Source of the DNA: an uncultured Aquimarina sp.
GTDB lineage: Bacteria > Bacteroidota > Bacteroidia > Flavobacteriales > Flavobacteriaceae
DNA: 64,000 nt
Assembly (NCBI GenBank): GCA_947503835.1
Contig: CANNFM010000019.1
Location: 20,559 to 84,558 of the forward strand
Direction of reading: 5' to 3'
Both the position numbers and the translations under genes were made by a program. Position 1 is the stretch's first letter, and each line of letters starts with the position of its first letter. Shown here one piece after another: positions 34,909 to 43,276 of this stretch. The notes under the pieces are model-generated. The model was not told the origin of the DNA and searched no databases. It was given only the letters and a program-made list of their open reading frames with translations.

Positions 34909-36870
34909 ATGTACAATTCTGAACGGCTAAAACAGCGCCTTTTAAAAGAGGGGCCTACTCATCTTTTTTTACTCATTGTATTAATAGGGATTTTACCCGC
35001 AGTTGAAGACTTTTCACTTTTTGCTATTTTTGGTTTTTCTATTACAGAGTTTCGTATTCATGAAGAGGTTGGATTACTATATTCTATACCTTTATACCTG
35101 CTTCCAGTAGGATTAATATTGATGATGGGCGGTAAAAACTATTATCGCATTTTGGGCTTATTACCGGTTTTTTTTGCGGCATACGTATATCTATTATGGG
35201 GTTCAGAAGAAATTTCCCTTGAAAAACATACAACACTCATAGGTATCCTACATTTCTTATGTTATAAGATCGCTTTTATTTATTTTATTGTGAAAGGAAA
35301 GTTACGTTCAATACCTTTTTTTATCACGCTTTTACTGATTTGGATTTTATTGGACATTCAGCATTTAATATTGTTTCTTACCTATACCATTCTAGTTAGG
35401 TTTTTATATCTGGCTTTCAAGCAAAACATTACCATTTTTAAACAAACGGGATTCAAAAGAACCGGAACTCTTACATTGAAATCTTTTCTGTATTGGTCTC
35501 CGCTACTAATTTTTATCATACCGGGTGCTATATTTAATAACAAAATGAATAAAGCTTCAATTGATCAGCTTTACGATAAGACATTTATAACGTCTACCAA
35601 TGAAAGTAAGAAATATAAAAGAAGCCAATTTGAAAATGATCTTGAGTTTTCTATTGAAGCCGAGGTAATTTGCTTGCATGAAGCCATTGAAAAAGGCAAT
35701 AAACAGATCGTTAGTATTGTAAGAAGTAAGACCGATGATATTCCTACCCAAGTTGATGATGTATTTAAGGGTATTTTTAAACCTTCTTTACCAGAGATGG
35801 CTTCGGTTTTTAAAGAAGAAGATTGTGGCTTTTGGGGTAAACTTAACTTTCCTTGTCAGGCAAAAAATAGCGCGAAAAGAAATGTCAACGAATCATATAT
35901 AGTCCAGCGAAACGAAATGAGAGGTGTTTTGGTCGCAGAAGTTCAGAAATCGGCCAAAGGTATTCAAGATGGAGTAGAAGGTTCCACAGATAGCGTTAAT
36001 GGCTTAATGAGATCAGAAATAGATGCTATTATAGAAAAACTCAAATTTACGATTCAATCAACCTTTGATACTATATTATTCATCAACCTTCTTTTCGACA
36101 TAGCTTTTGGGTTTTTGATACTCAAGAGTTTCTTATATGTATTCTCTAGAGTTGCTTTTTCATCAGATGATGAAAATTATGTGACCTTATTAGAATCGGA
36201 TGGCAATACCTCTAAAGGAAAATTACATGAATCAGGGAATCAATATACTATTGATCCGGCATCGACGAAAGAAAACTATTTTATCTCTCGTTCCTTCGAG
36301 CCCAGTGGAAGGGCACCTAAATTCTCACTACCTCAATGGAAAGCCGCTATTTTGGCAAGAGTATTTACTCGTAATTATGCCATGAATAAAGTGGTAATGA
36401 GATCCAGATCAGAAGCAGTTCATTTTAAGGCTATGGGTAGTCATGAATTCGTTGAATGGGATATCAAAGAAGGGGAGGAGGTAGTATTTCATTTCAAGAA
36501 TTTTGTGGGTATGAGTGAAGGGATCAAGATTTCGGCTGTAGTGAGTCTTAGGTTAACCTCTTTACTTTTTGGTCGTTTGATATTTACTACGGCAAAGGGC
36601 CCCGGAAAATTAATTTTAATAACCAAAGGGGAACCAATAACAGCAGGCCATGCTAACGCTAATGCAAGTATCGCAACAAGTAGAATATTGGCCTGGCAAA
36701 AGAATACACGTTTTAATGTAGAATCAGAACTAAACCTAATTGATGTGTTCATGAGTGGAATCTATCTCAAAAAGAAAGAGGATGACCTAATCCTTATAGA
36801 TGCAGATGTTAAAGGCCCATCTAAGAATGGAATAGTACGATTTATTAAGAATTTTCTATTACCAGTATAA
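34909..36870 (+). CDS. Multi-TM protein with possible AIM24-like C-terminal domain
   Basis: This 653-aa protein starts with about seven hydrophobic helices in residues 15-215. A soluble, partly coiled region follows (about 220-375) with the cysteine pair EEDCGFWGKLNFPCQAK. One more pair of membrane helices lies near 380-410, and a beta-rich C-terminal region covers about 470-640. That region contains KGPGKLILITKGEPI and ILAWQKNTRFNVES, which recalls AIM24-family beta domains; this is a weak visual match. It lies 112 bases after the CD-NTase-like gene in the same direction with no terminator between, so a two-gene unit is plausible. Function is unknown. Confidence 0.6.
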   Translation: MYNSERLKQRLLKEGPTHLFLLIVLIGILPAVEDFSLFAIFGFSITEFRIHEEVGLLYSIPLYLLPVGLILMMGGKNYYRILGLLPVFFAAYVYLLWGSEEISLEKHTTLIGILHFLCYKIAFIYFIVKGKLRSIPFFITLLLIWILLDIQHLILFLTYTILVRFLYLAFKQNITIFKQTGFKRTGTLTLKSFLYWSPLLIFIIPGAIFNNKMNKASIDQLYDKTFITSTNESKKYKRSQFENDLEFSIEAEVICLHEAIEKGNKQIVSIVRSKTDDIPTQVDDVFKGIFKPSLPEMASVFKEEDCGFWGKLNFPCQAKNSAKRNVNESYIVQRNEMRGVLVAEVQKSAKGIQDGVEGSTDSVNGLMRSEIDAIIEKLKFTIQSTFDTILFINLLFDIAFGFLILKSFLYVFSRVAFSSDDENYVTLLESDGNTSKGKLHESGNQYTIDPASTKENYFISRSFEPSGRAPKFSLPQWKAAILARVFTRNYAMNKVVMRSRSEAVHFKAMGSHEFVEWDIKEGEEVVFHFKNFVGMSEGIKISAVVSLRLTSLLFGRLIFTTAKGPGKLILITKGEPITAGHANANASIATSRILAWQKNTRFNVESELNLIDVFMSGIYLKKKEDDLILIDADVKGPSKNGIVRFIKNFLLPV

Positions 36871-36901
36871 AAATCAATACTTTTTTAAAGTATATCGCTT
36901 A

Positions 36902-37366
36902 CTAGTTTAATGATTTATTTACAGCATACAATAAGTGTGTTTCCGAATCTGTTGAGGTGTCTAACATAACGGCAATGGTACTGGTCTTAGATTCAAAAAT
37001 ATGGAGGGTTTTATTTTCTCCTTGTTTCTCGGATTTTATGTTCGAATAGTCAATCATAAACCTGGATAGCATTCGTAAAACATATTTTTGATCATTGGTC
37101 ATATAAGTAACCTGTCTAGAGTTTTTATTGATTCTTACGCCATAATAAAAACCATCTGTTTTTTTCCAGTTATAGAATATGTATTTATTATGTTCTTCTT
37201 TAGCTTTTAAAAAACCTCTTGTCTCTAAAAAAACTTCAAGCTCAGGCAGATCATCAACACTTGATAAACTTGATAAAGTAGCACATTCTTGCTCTTTTAG
37301 ATACTGGCCAAATATGTTTCCTGAGATAAAAAATAGAATAAGACCGATAATTAATGAATGTTTCAT
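36902..37366 (-). CDS. Exported hypothetical protein
   Basis: This 154-aa protein has a signal peptide (MKHSLIIGLILFFISGNIFG) and a short mature part with alternating beta strands and helices. Features include a central FYNWKKTDGFYYGVRINK and a C-terminal TSTIAVMLDTSTDSETHLLY. I recognise no family. It is convergent with the multi-TM gene and 32 bases from it. The next element downstream of its start is the nested palindrome at 37.4 kb. Confidence 0.65.
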   Translation of the reverse strand: MKHSLIIGLILFFISGNIFGQYLKEQECATLSSLSSVDDLPELEVFLETRGFLKAKEEHNKYIFYNWKKTDGFYYGVRINKNSRQVTYMTNDQKYVLRMLSRFMIDYSNIKSEKQGENKTLHIFESKTSTIAVMLDTSTDSETHLLYAVNKSLN

Positions 37367-37434
37367 ATTTCTTCAATTTAATTAAAATGTACAGATTAAA
37401 AGGTGTTTTTTGATACCTACAAAGAAACTGTTTT

Positions 37435-37651
37435 AACCCGTTGTGCATTTAGGAAAATAATTATAAAAAAAGCGTCAATTCGAGTATTTTGCGTAATGAA
37501 ATGAAGACAAAATGTATCGAGAATAGCTTTTTTTAACCAATAATCCTATTCTCGATAGCTCTGCTGAGCCAGTCGAAGTACACTTCTCCTAAAGTCGAAG
37601 CACTCGAATTGACGGAGTTTGGTTAAAAAATATCTAAATGCACAACGGGTT
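37435..37651. repeat. Nested inverted-repeat (MITE/REP-like) element
   Basis: Terminal inverted repeats of 18 bp are perfect: AACCCGTTGTGCATTTAG at 37435-37452 and its complement at 37634-37651. Inside are two more perfect pairs: GTCAATTCGAGT at 37474 with ACTCGAATTGAC at 37602, and TATCGAGAATAG at 37515 with CTATTCTCGATA at 37546. The segment CTGAGCCAGTCGAAG resembles palindromic intergenic repeats common in Flavobacteria. No ORF lies within it. Confidence 0.82.
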
Positions 37652-37654
37652 CTT

Positions 37655-38287
37655 TTAGTTTATTATTTCTAATAACTCACTATAGTTTGAGATATTGTAA
37701 TTTGAATATTTGGATTTTTTCTGCCCTAATTTAGATACCTGAATGGTGTTTAGGCCAAGTTCATAACCTGCTTTAATTTCTGATTCGGTATTATCACCAA
37801 TGATAAATACAGATTTTGGATCAAGACATTTTTGAGAGAGGATTTTTTCGAATATTCCTTTTTTAAAAATTCTGTTGGGATCTAGTACATTATCAATGTA
37901 TATATCAGAAAATTCTTGTTTAATTCTTAAAGAGTCGATTTTAGCCTTTTGTAACTTAATAAACCCCGTAGTTACCAGTATTTTCTCAGATATAACATTT
38001 TTGATAAGCTCAAAATCTTCAAAAGGTTTGATATCGAGAGTATAGTTTGTGTCATTAATTAAATTTGAAAACTCTTTTATTAATTGATTTCCAAATTCAT
38101 ACTTCTGTGCTACAAAATCAAATGGATATTTCCATAATTCTGCAATTATCTGGCTAGTGGTAGTGTTACCGTACTTTTGTATAGATAAGGGTTCAAATTT
38201 CCCTAAAATAGGCTCCATAGACCTTTTTCCAATAGTTTTTGTCTCAAATATCGTATCGTCTAGATCAAAAATCAGCAATTTGTCCAT
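37655..38287 (-). CDS. HAD family hydrolase
   Basis: This is a cytoplasmic phosphatase-like enzyme of the haloacid dehalogenase superfamily. Starting at the ATG at 38287 (the upstream extension has no family match) gives 210 aa. Motif I is DLDDT with nucleophile Asp8 and acid Asp10. Motif II is the Thr in LVTTG. The C-terminal motif is VFIGDNTESEIKAG, supplying the metal-binding Asp. The cap is a C1 helical insert at about residues 18-90. The substrate is not predictable from sequence. It lies next to the nested palindromic element and on the same strand as its neighbours. Confidence 0.86.
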   Translation of the reverse strand: MDKLLIFDLDDTIFETKTIGKRSMEPILGKFEPLSIQKYGNTTTSQIIAELWKYPFDFVAQKYEFGNQLIKEFSNLINDTNYTLDIKPFEDFELIKNVISEKILVTTGFIKLQKAKIDSLRIKQEFSDIYIDNVLDPNRIFKKGIFEKILSQKCLDPKSVFIIGDNTESEIKAGYELGLNTIQVSKLGQKKSKYSNYNISNYSELLEIIN

Positions 38288-38361
38288 TTTTGCAGTATAA
38301 CAGTTTTGAGTAGGATAGTAGCAATACTCTTTTCTCTGTAACAATGTACAGAATTAAAACC

Positions 38362-38395
38362 AAAAACGGTTTGAGTGAATACCCAAACCGTTTTT
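38362..38395. terminator. Hairpin with A- and T-runs
   Basis: AAAAACGGTTTG pairs perfectly with CAAACCGTTTTT around a ten-base loop. It lies between the DUF1801 gene and the HAD gene and would terminate the former on the minus strand. Confidence 0.85.
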
Positions 38396-38440
38396 GTGTC
38401 TATACATTGCCCTCTCTACCGACTTTTCTAGACATCAAAT

Positions 38441-38797
38441 TCAAATAGTTCCATTCTTGTATATTTTCAATGCTTGATTCATAATCAAATTGATCGTAGC
38501 GATTGGTAAATCTTTGTTCGGATCCACTCTAAAAATTTTCATCCGTGATCGATTGCCTGTTTCTAATTGCGGGTGGTGAAGATGTTTTCCTGCCACCATA
38601 AGAAAATAGGGCTCATCACTTTTTTTATCTACCCATAAATAACAGAATATTTTTTCTTTATAGCAAAAGCAAGGCATTCCATATTTTCGTGTTTCTGTAA
38701 TGTCCTTATCATAATTAAGAACAATATTGCGCATAGCTAATAAACAGCTTTTATTAGGTTCTTGTTTATCAAAATAGAAATTATCGACAGAACTCAT
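38441..38797 (-). CDS. DUF1801 (YdhG-like) family protein
   Basis: This 118-aa cytoplasmic protein belongs to the small DUF1801 family with a helix-strand-strand fold. Family features are the helix LLAMRNIVLNYD, ETRKYGMPCFCYKEKIFCYLW, and the later KHLHHPQLETGNRSRM with the C-terminal helix LIMNQALKIYK. The family is common in Bacteroidota. A frataxin-like fold is known for members but the biochemical role is not settled. It stands alone on the minus strand, upstream of a hairpin. Confidence 0.82.
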   Translation of the reverse strand: MSSVDNFYFDKQEPNKSCLLAMRNIVLNYDKDITETRKYGMPCFCYKEKIFCYLWVDKKSDEPYFLMVAGKHLHHPQLETGNRSRMKIFRVDPNKDLPIATINLIMNQALKIYKNGTI

Positions 38798-38848
38798 TAT
38801 TTTACATTGGTGTTTTATACTTGTGATAATTTAGTAGTAGATGATGCG

Positions 38849-39817
38849 TTATGATTTAGTTTTCCATCTCGTTTCTTTCCAGTTTTTTTGCTCTGCGGCA
38901 GAAAGAAATGTCCAAGCTACAATTCGAGTAGATTTATTTCCGGTTCCCATAGGGATGGTTTTAATCTGTTTTGGTTCAAATTTTTCTAATATTTGATAAA
39001 TCCCCTTTAAATTGGATTGTTTTGATACTAAAGTTGAAAACCAATAACAGTTTTTGGCAAATGCTTTACTTTGTTGAATCATATTTGTGATAAACTTCAA
39101 TTCTCCTCCTTCATATATAAGTTCATTACTGATTCCTGCAAAATTGAGTTGAGGTGTTTTTACTTTTTTCCCTGATAAATTCTTAATTTTTCTTCGAGTT
39201 CCTTTTTGAGCATCTTCAGCCGAAGAATGAAAAGGAGGATTACAGATAGAGATATCAATTTTATCTTTTTGGTCTATAATTCCACGAAAAATGTTTTTAG
39301 GATTCTCTTGTAATCTACATTCAATCTTACCTTTAAGCGATGAATTAGAATTGATAATATGTTGTGCCGATTCAATCGATTTTGGATCAATATCGGACCC
39401 AATAAATTTCCAATCGTATTCTGTCACTCCGATTATAGGGTAAATACAGTTAGCGCCCACACCAATATCAAAACAAGTGATTTTATCGCCCGTAGGAATT
39501 CTACCAAAATTGTTTTCGCATAATACATCAGCGATATAGTGAATATAATCAGCTCTACCGGGTATTGGGGGGCATAAATTTTCATCAGGGAATTCCCAGT
39601 TTTTTATGCCGTAATAATGGTTTAGCAACGCTTTGTTTAGAATTTTTACCGCCACTGGATTTGAAAAATCAACCGAATCTTCCCCATGTTTATTGGGTTT
39701 TACAAATTCTTTCAATTCTGGATTAACCACTATTAATGCACTTAAATCATATCGTTCTCGGTTTTTGTTTCGAGAATGTAGTCTTGTTTTTTCTTGTTGA
39801 TTTTTTTTTGGTGACAT
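38849..39817 (-). CDS. rlmF: 23S rRNA (adenine(1618)-N(6))-methyltransferase
   Basis: RlmF uses S-adenosylmethionine to methylate N6 of adenine 1618 in 23S rRNA. The 322-aa protein has the SAM-binding stretch ITCFDIGVGANCIYPI at about residues 113-128 and IGSDIDPKSIESA at about 139-151. The catalytic N6-adenine motif NPPF is at 193-196 in SICNPPFHSSAEDA. The N-terminal extension is rich in Lys and Arg (RLHSRNKNRERYD), as in the E. coli enzyme, where LHPRN-H opens the conserved region. The call is firm from these motifs. Confidence 0.93.
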   Translation of the reverse strand: MSPKKNQQEKTRLHSRNKNRERYDLSALIVVNPELKEFVKPNKHGEDSVDFSNPVAVKILNKALLNHYYGIKNWEFPDENLCPPIPGRADYIHYIADVLCENNFGRIPTGDKITCFDIGVGANCIYPIIGVTEYDWKFIGSDIDPKSIESAQHIINSNSSLKGKIECRLQENPKNIFRGIIDQKDKIDISICNPPFHSSAEDAQKGTRRKIKNLSGKKVKTPQLNFAGISNELIYEGGELKFITNMIQQSKAFAKNCYWFSTLVSKQSNLKGIYQILEKFEPKQIKTIPMGTGNKSTRIVAWTFLSAAEQKNWKETRWKTKS

Positions 39818-39844
39818 GATTCAATTTTAAGAATTTTTCAAATA

Positions 39845-40486
39845 TCAGTTTTCTAATTGAAATCGTAGAATAGTTTTTAGCTTTTCTTCAGGCACTTTTC
39901 TGAAATCAGATAGATATATTTCTCTATGAATTTTGGATTTACGAACTAGATTTTGGGTATTCGCAAACTCTTCCATTTGTTCAAAACTTTTAGCTTCATT
40001 GTCGTAACTACCTATATGCATCATTTGAATACATTTTCCATCAGTTATCTTTTCGAACTTTATTTTGTCCAAAAGGATGTGCGGTTTTTTCTTTTTTGTG
40101 AATTCAAGCATTTCATTAAAAAAATCGTCATTCACAAAATTAGGCTGCCTGATCATTAAATCGAAGACTAAATCATCTTTATTGATTTGTCCATCAAAGT
40201 TCTGTTTTGCCTTTTCAGAAATGTCCCAAACTCCTTCTAATGGATAGACCGTCCAATCCGTATAATTCTCAGGTTTCTGGGCCAATTTTTTTAAATTCAT
40301 TTTTATAGCATACGATACACTATACAATACTCCGATACATTCTGAAAAGAAATCGCTATTTGGATTTCCTTCCCCATTTAAAGTAATAAACTTATATTCT
40401 GGAATATGTATAAGTTCAGGTTCTGTTTTTGGTACATAAATTGTTTTTTCCTTTTTTCTCCATTCATGTTTCATATTGTTTTTCAT
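39845..40486 (-). CDS. GyrI-like small-molecule-binding protein
   Basis: This 213-aa cytoplasmic protein belongs to the stand-alone GyrI-like domain family related to the effector domains of BmrR/AraC regulators. Features are LIHIPEYKFITLNGEGNPNS near the N-terminus, a central VYPLEGVWDIS, and HIGSYDNEAKSFEQMEEFA in the second half, which contains the family's IGSYDxE-type loop. It has no DNA-binding domain. Members are thought to bind drugs or act as hydrolases on cyclic compounds. The gene precedes rlmF by about 30 bases. The better start may be the second Met (MKHEW). Confidence 0.85.
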   Translation of the reverse strand: MKNNMKHEWRKKEKTIYVPKTEPELIHIPEYKFITLNGEGNPNSDFFSECIGVLYSVSYAIKMNLKKLAQKPENYTDWTVYPLEGVWDISEKAKQNFDGQINKDDLVFDLMIRQPNFVNDDFFNEMLEFTKKKKPHILLDKIKFEKITDGKCIQMMHIGSYDNEAKSFEQMEEFANTQNLVRKSKIHREIYLSDFRKVPEEKLKTILRFQLEN

Positions 40487-40583
40487 TTTAATTAGTAATG
40501 CAATAAAATTAAAATGTTAGACTGACAACCCTATGTCAACTAAGGTTGGAATTGTATTAGAAAATATGGAGTGAAATCAAAAC

Positions 40584-41009
40584 CTATTTATCTTTATTTC
40601 TTGATATTTTTAAAGCTATAGTACCGCCAATCCATGCCATGGGAATATAAGCGATAACAATGTCTGTAATTGCAAACCAAACTGGTCCCGGAAGCATATA
40701 GTTTACTATAACTCCCCCTAATAAGAACAAACCACCAATAGCCAGTGAAAATTTCATTTTGTGGCTTGCTGCGATCAAACCGGCAATTGTTGCACCAACT
40801 AAGGTGCCCAAGGCATGAGCCAAAAAAGGGAAAATAAAATATTCAAATTCTAAGGTTGGCATAATAGCGGCTAAAGCGTTCATATCATTGAGGTCAATAT
40901 CTTTTATCGGCAATACTTTATGACCAAGCTGAATGAGTCCCATGTTGATAATACTACCCCCTAACCACCCAGCAATAACGGCTAGAATATTTTTAATTAT
41001 TGAATTCAT
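40584..41009 (-). CDS. Small membrane protein, four predicted helices
   Basis: Taking the ATG at 41009 gives 141 aa (MNSIIKNILAVIAGWLGG); the longer frame upstream has no membrane-protein start context. Four hydrophobic helices are visible: about residues 7-27, 54-77, 82-103 and 110-132. The last ends in a basic tail (KISRNKDK). The pattern of Gly and small residues resembles small integral proteins without known activity. It is encoded on the same strand as its neighbours, with no close linkage. Confidence 0.75.
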   Translation of the reverse strand: MNSIIKNILAVIAGWLGGSIINMGLIQLGHKVLPIKDIDLNDMNALAAIMPTLEFEYFIFPFLAHALGTLVGATIAGLIAASHKMKFSLAIGGLFLLGGVIVNYMLPGPVWFAITDIVIAYIPMAWIGGTIALKISRNKDK

Positions 41010-41243
41010 AGTTCTTTTTTTATATCGATTGTCGTTTTTCGTGTAGTATAGAATACTTAAATATAGGGCAAGTAGGGGAGAAAGCAAACGATATACCATT
41101 GAGAGAGCTATAAGTCATTTGTCGTTTTTATGATTTTTCATTTTTTAAAACTAAAAAATAGGGGTATTCAAAAAAGGCGATTGATTTCGAATTTTAAACC
41201 CATCGCCTTAAAAGCTATATATTTTGCTTGTAATTGGTTTTTT

Positions 41244-41540
41244 CTAACCAATTTGTGTCATTTCATTCAAGATAAACTCTTCTACTGCTCCCTCTGTTGC
41301 TTTCATATATTCAGCCAAATGGGCATTATTCATATGTTTTTGCCATACATCTTTACTGGTCCAATTTTCATAAAACAGGAATAAGTTTTTATTTTCATTA
41401 TCTTGATGTAAATCATAATTTATACATCCTTCTTCTGCTCTTGTAATGTTAATTAGCTTTAGTAATTCGTTTTTTACTAACTCTCTTTTTTCTTCTTTAG
41501 CTAATATTCTTGCTACAATTGTTAATTGTTGATTTGCCAT
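41244..41540 (-). CDS. Antibiotic biosynthesis monooxygenase (ABM/YgiN-like)
   Basis: With the ATG at 41540 this is a 98-aa protein with the small ferredoxin-like ABM fold: TIVARILAKEEK near the N-terminus, then TRAEEGCINYDLHQDNENKN and the core FLFYENWTSKDVWQKHM. Members act on quinones and related compounds as dimers. It follows the MDR reductase by about 55 bases on the same strand, and the pair lies opposite an HxlR regulator. This is a familiar arrangement for quinone or electrophile stress genes. Confidence 0.88.
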   Translation of the reverse strand: MANQQLTIVARILAKEEKRELVKNELLKLINITRAEEGCINYDLHQDNENKNLFLFYENWTSKDVWQKHMNNAHLAEYMKATEGAVEEFILNEMTQIG

Positions 41541-41595
41541 ACTTCTTACTATTTTAAAAGGATTGATTAATTGGTTTTTATAAAGTTCTTGCTTT

Positions 41596-42609
41596 TTAAA
41601 ATTGAATAACCGTTTTACCAATGGTTTTACCCGATTCTTGCATTTGATGTGCTTTTTTAAGATTATCCACTGTAAAGCCTTTGAGTGTGGTGGTCAACGT
41701 TGTTTTTAGTGTACCCGCATCTAGTAAATTTGCTATTTCGTTAAGGATCTGGTGTTGTTTATCCATATCCTCTGTAGCGAACATAGAACGGGTGTACATA
41801 AATTCCCAGGAAAAGGAGACACTCTTCATCTTAAGTAAAGACAGGTTCAATGGATTGCTGTTGCCAGCAATCGTAACAATATGTCCTTGTGGCTTAATAA
41901 TTTCGGTTATAGTTTCCCAATATCTATTGATATCTACAAAATCCAAAATATAGTCTACATGTGGATGCCCTATTTTTTCGAGTTCATCTTTTAAGTGATA
42001 ATGGTTCACTACATAGTCCGCACCCATTTTTGAGCACCAGTTTTCAGATTCAGGTCTTGATGCCGTAGCAATTACAGTAAGTCCAGCCACTTTTTTGGCT
42101 ATTTGTATTCCAATAGAACCTACACCACCAGCACCCGCAATGATCAAGATTGTTTTTCCTTTGTCGGTTTCTGGATTTATTTTAATACGGTCAAAAATGG
42201 ATTCCCAGGCAGTTAATCCTGTTAATGGAATAGCTGCAGCTTCGGCTATAGTCAAGTTTTTAGGTTTAAAACCTACGATACGCTCATCAATGAGTTGGTA
42301 TTCTGCATTGCTACCGCTACGGGTAATATCTCCCGCGTAGTATACCTGGTCTCCTTCTTTGAATCTTGAAGTTGTATTACCCACTGCTTCTACAGTCCCC
42401 ACGGCATCCCATCCAATGATTTTTGGTGTATCAAGTATAGTATCCTTTGCTGCACTTTGCCTAATCTTAAAATCTACCGGGTTAACCGAAATTGCTGATA
42501 TTTTGACTAAAATATCATATCCTTTGGGTGTTGGTTTTTCAGTTTCAAACTCAATAAAACTATTATTTTCTGTAATCGGGAGTGATTGTTTAAATCCTAT
42601 TGCTTTCAT
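41596..42609 (-). CDS. MDR-family zinc-type alcohol dehydrogenase-like reductase
   Basis: This 337-aa cytoplasmic oxidoreductase is of the medium-chain dehydrogenase/reductase family, likely an NAD(P)H-dependent quinone reductase. The N-terminal GroES-like domain has ISVNPVDFKIR and GWDAVGTVEAVG. The Rossmann part has IAGAGGVGSIGIQIAKK, with the GAGGVG motif at 159-164. The catalytic-zinc cysteines of true alcohol dehydrogenases are not evident, as in the quinone-reductase branch. It is co-oriented with the ABM monooxygenase and divergent from HxlR, across an intergenic region rich in inverted repeats. Confidence 0.9.
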   Translation of the reverse strand: MKAIGFKQSLPITENNSFIEFETEKPTPKGYDILVKISAISVNPVDFKIRQSAAKDTILDTPKIIGWDAVGTVEAVGNTTSRFKEGDQVYYAGDITRSGSNAEYQLIDERIVGFKPKNLTIAEAAAIPLTGLTAWESIFDRIKINPETDKGKTILIIAGAGGVGSIGIQIAKKVAGLTVIATASRPESENWCSKMGADYVVNHYHLKDELEKIGHPHVDYILDFVDINRYWETITEIIKPQGHIVTIAGNSNPLNLSLLKMKSVSFSWEFMYTRSMFATEDMDKQHQILNEIANLLDAGTLKTTLTTTLKGFTVDNLKKAHQMQESGKTIGKTVIQF

Positions 42610-42644
42610 TATTTCTTTAGTTTATATTTTTTTTGAAGAGTTGT

Positions 42645-42670
42645 ACAACTTTGTCATATAACAAAGTTGT
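42645..42670. promoter_or_regulatory. Inverted repeat in HxlR/MDR divergent region, site 1
   Basis: ACAACTTTGT at 42645-42654 and ACAAAGTTGT at 42661-42670 form a 10-bp perfect inverted repeat with a six-base spacer, immediately upstream of the MDR start. It is a candidate operator for the divergent HxlR regulator. Confidence 0.5.
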
Positions 42671-42686
42671 ATTGATTTAAGAAAAC

Positions 42687-42712
42687 GTATATTTTTGTAT
42701 TTAAAAATATAC
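42687..42712. promoter_or_regulatory. Inverted repeat in HxlR/MDR divergent region, site 2
   Basis: GTATATTTTT and AAAAATATAC form a 10-bp perfect inverted repeat with a six-base spacer. It is the second of three regularly placed palindromes in the same 200-bp region. Confidence 0.5.
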
Positions 42713-42724
42713 TATAAAAAGTAT

Positions 42725-42754
42725 AGTAACAAAACTAAATATAGTTTTGTTACT
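42725..42754. promoter_or_regulatory. Inverted repeat in HxlR/MDR divergent region, site 3
   Basis: AGTAACAAAACTA and TAGTTTTGTTACT form a perfect 13-bp inverted repeat with a four-base spacer, about 55 bases before the hxlR start. It is the strongest operator candidate of the three. Confidence 0.58.
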
Positions 42755-42809
42755 GTGCAATAACGGTCAAAAATGATAGTATGATTTTTTTTGCTAAAAA
42801 AAGGAAAAT

Positions 42810-43154
42810 ATGCATTGTATAAATGGAAAAAAATATCCTTGCTGCACAAGCGTAACCATGGGAATTATTGGTGGGAAATGGAAAACAGTAATATTATATC
42901 ACCTAATAGAAACATCTTTACGATATAATGAATTGCGAAAGCAAATGGAAGGCGTAACAGAACGAACGTTAAGTTTGCAATTAAAGAAATTAGAAGAAGA
43001 TGGTGTTATCCAGAGGAAAGTATATACCACAAAACCACCTTTAAAGGTTGAATATTCTTTAACCGATTTTGGAAAAACACTTATTCCGGTTTTACATTCT
43101 ATTGCAGATTGGGGAGATTTTGTTGTTGAAAATTATGCTGAAACTAGTCTTTGA
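42810..43154 (+). CDS. HxlR-family transcriptional regulator
   Basis: This 114-aa winged-helix regulator is of the HxlR type (MarR-like, binds DNA as a dimer). Features are IIGGKWKTVILYHL at about 20-33, RYNELRKQMEGVTERTLSLQ at about 40-59, LKKLEEDGVIQRKVY, and KVEYSLTDFGKTLIPVLHSIADWG. Cysteines at 3, 11 and 12 lie at the N-terminus, where YodB-type members sense quinones or diamide by thiol chemistry, so redox sensing is possible. It is divergent from the MDR reductase and ABM genes, which it probably controls. Confidence 0.92.
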   Translation: MHCINGKKYPCCTSVTMGIIGGKWKTVILYHLIETSLRYNELRKQMEGVTERTLSLQLKKLEEDGVIQRKVYTTKPPLKVEYSLTDFGKTLIPVLHSIADWGDFVVENYAETSL

Positions 43155-43276
43155 ATTTTGAATTTAGTTTTGTGAACGATTATTTTTTCTTAGGAAAATC
43201 GAACGTAACGAAATGAGAAACACCCTTGGTTTAACTTAAAAAAGAAGTGATTTTTTATACAATTTTCGCCATTGAT

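Noticed and set aside
43155..43276. Fragment CGAACGTAACGAAATGAGAAA as part of the 37.4-kb palindromic element
   Set aside because: It shares some words with that element's centre, but no inverted partner lies near it, so it is not listed.
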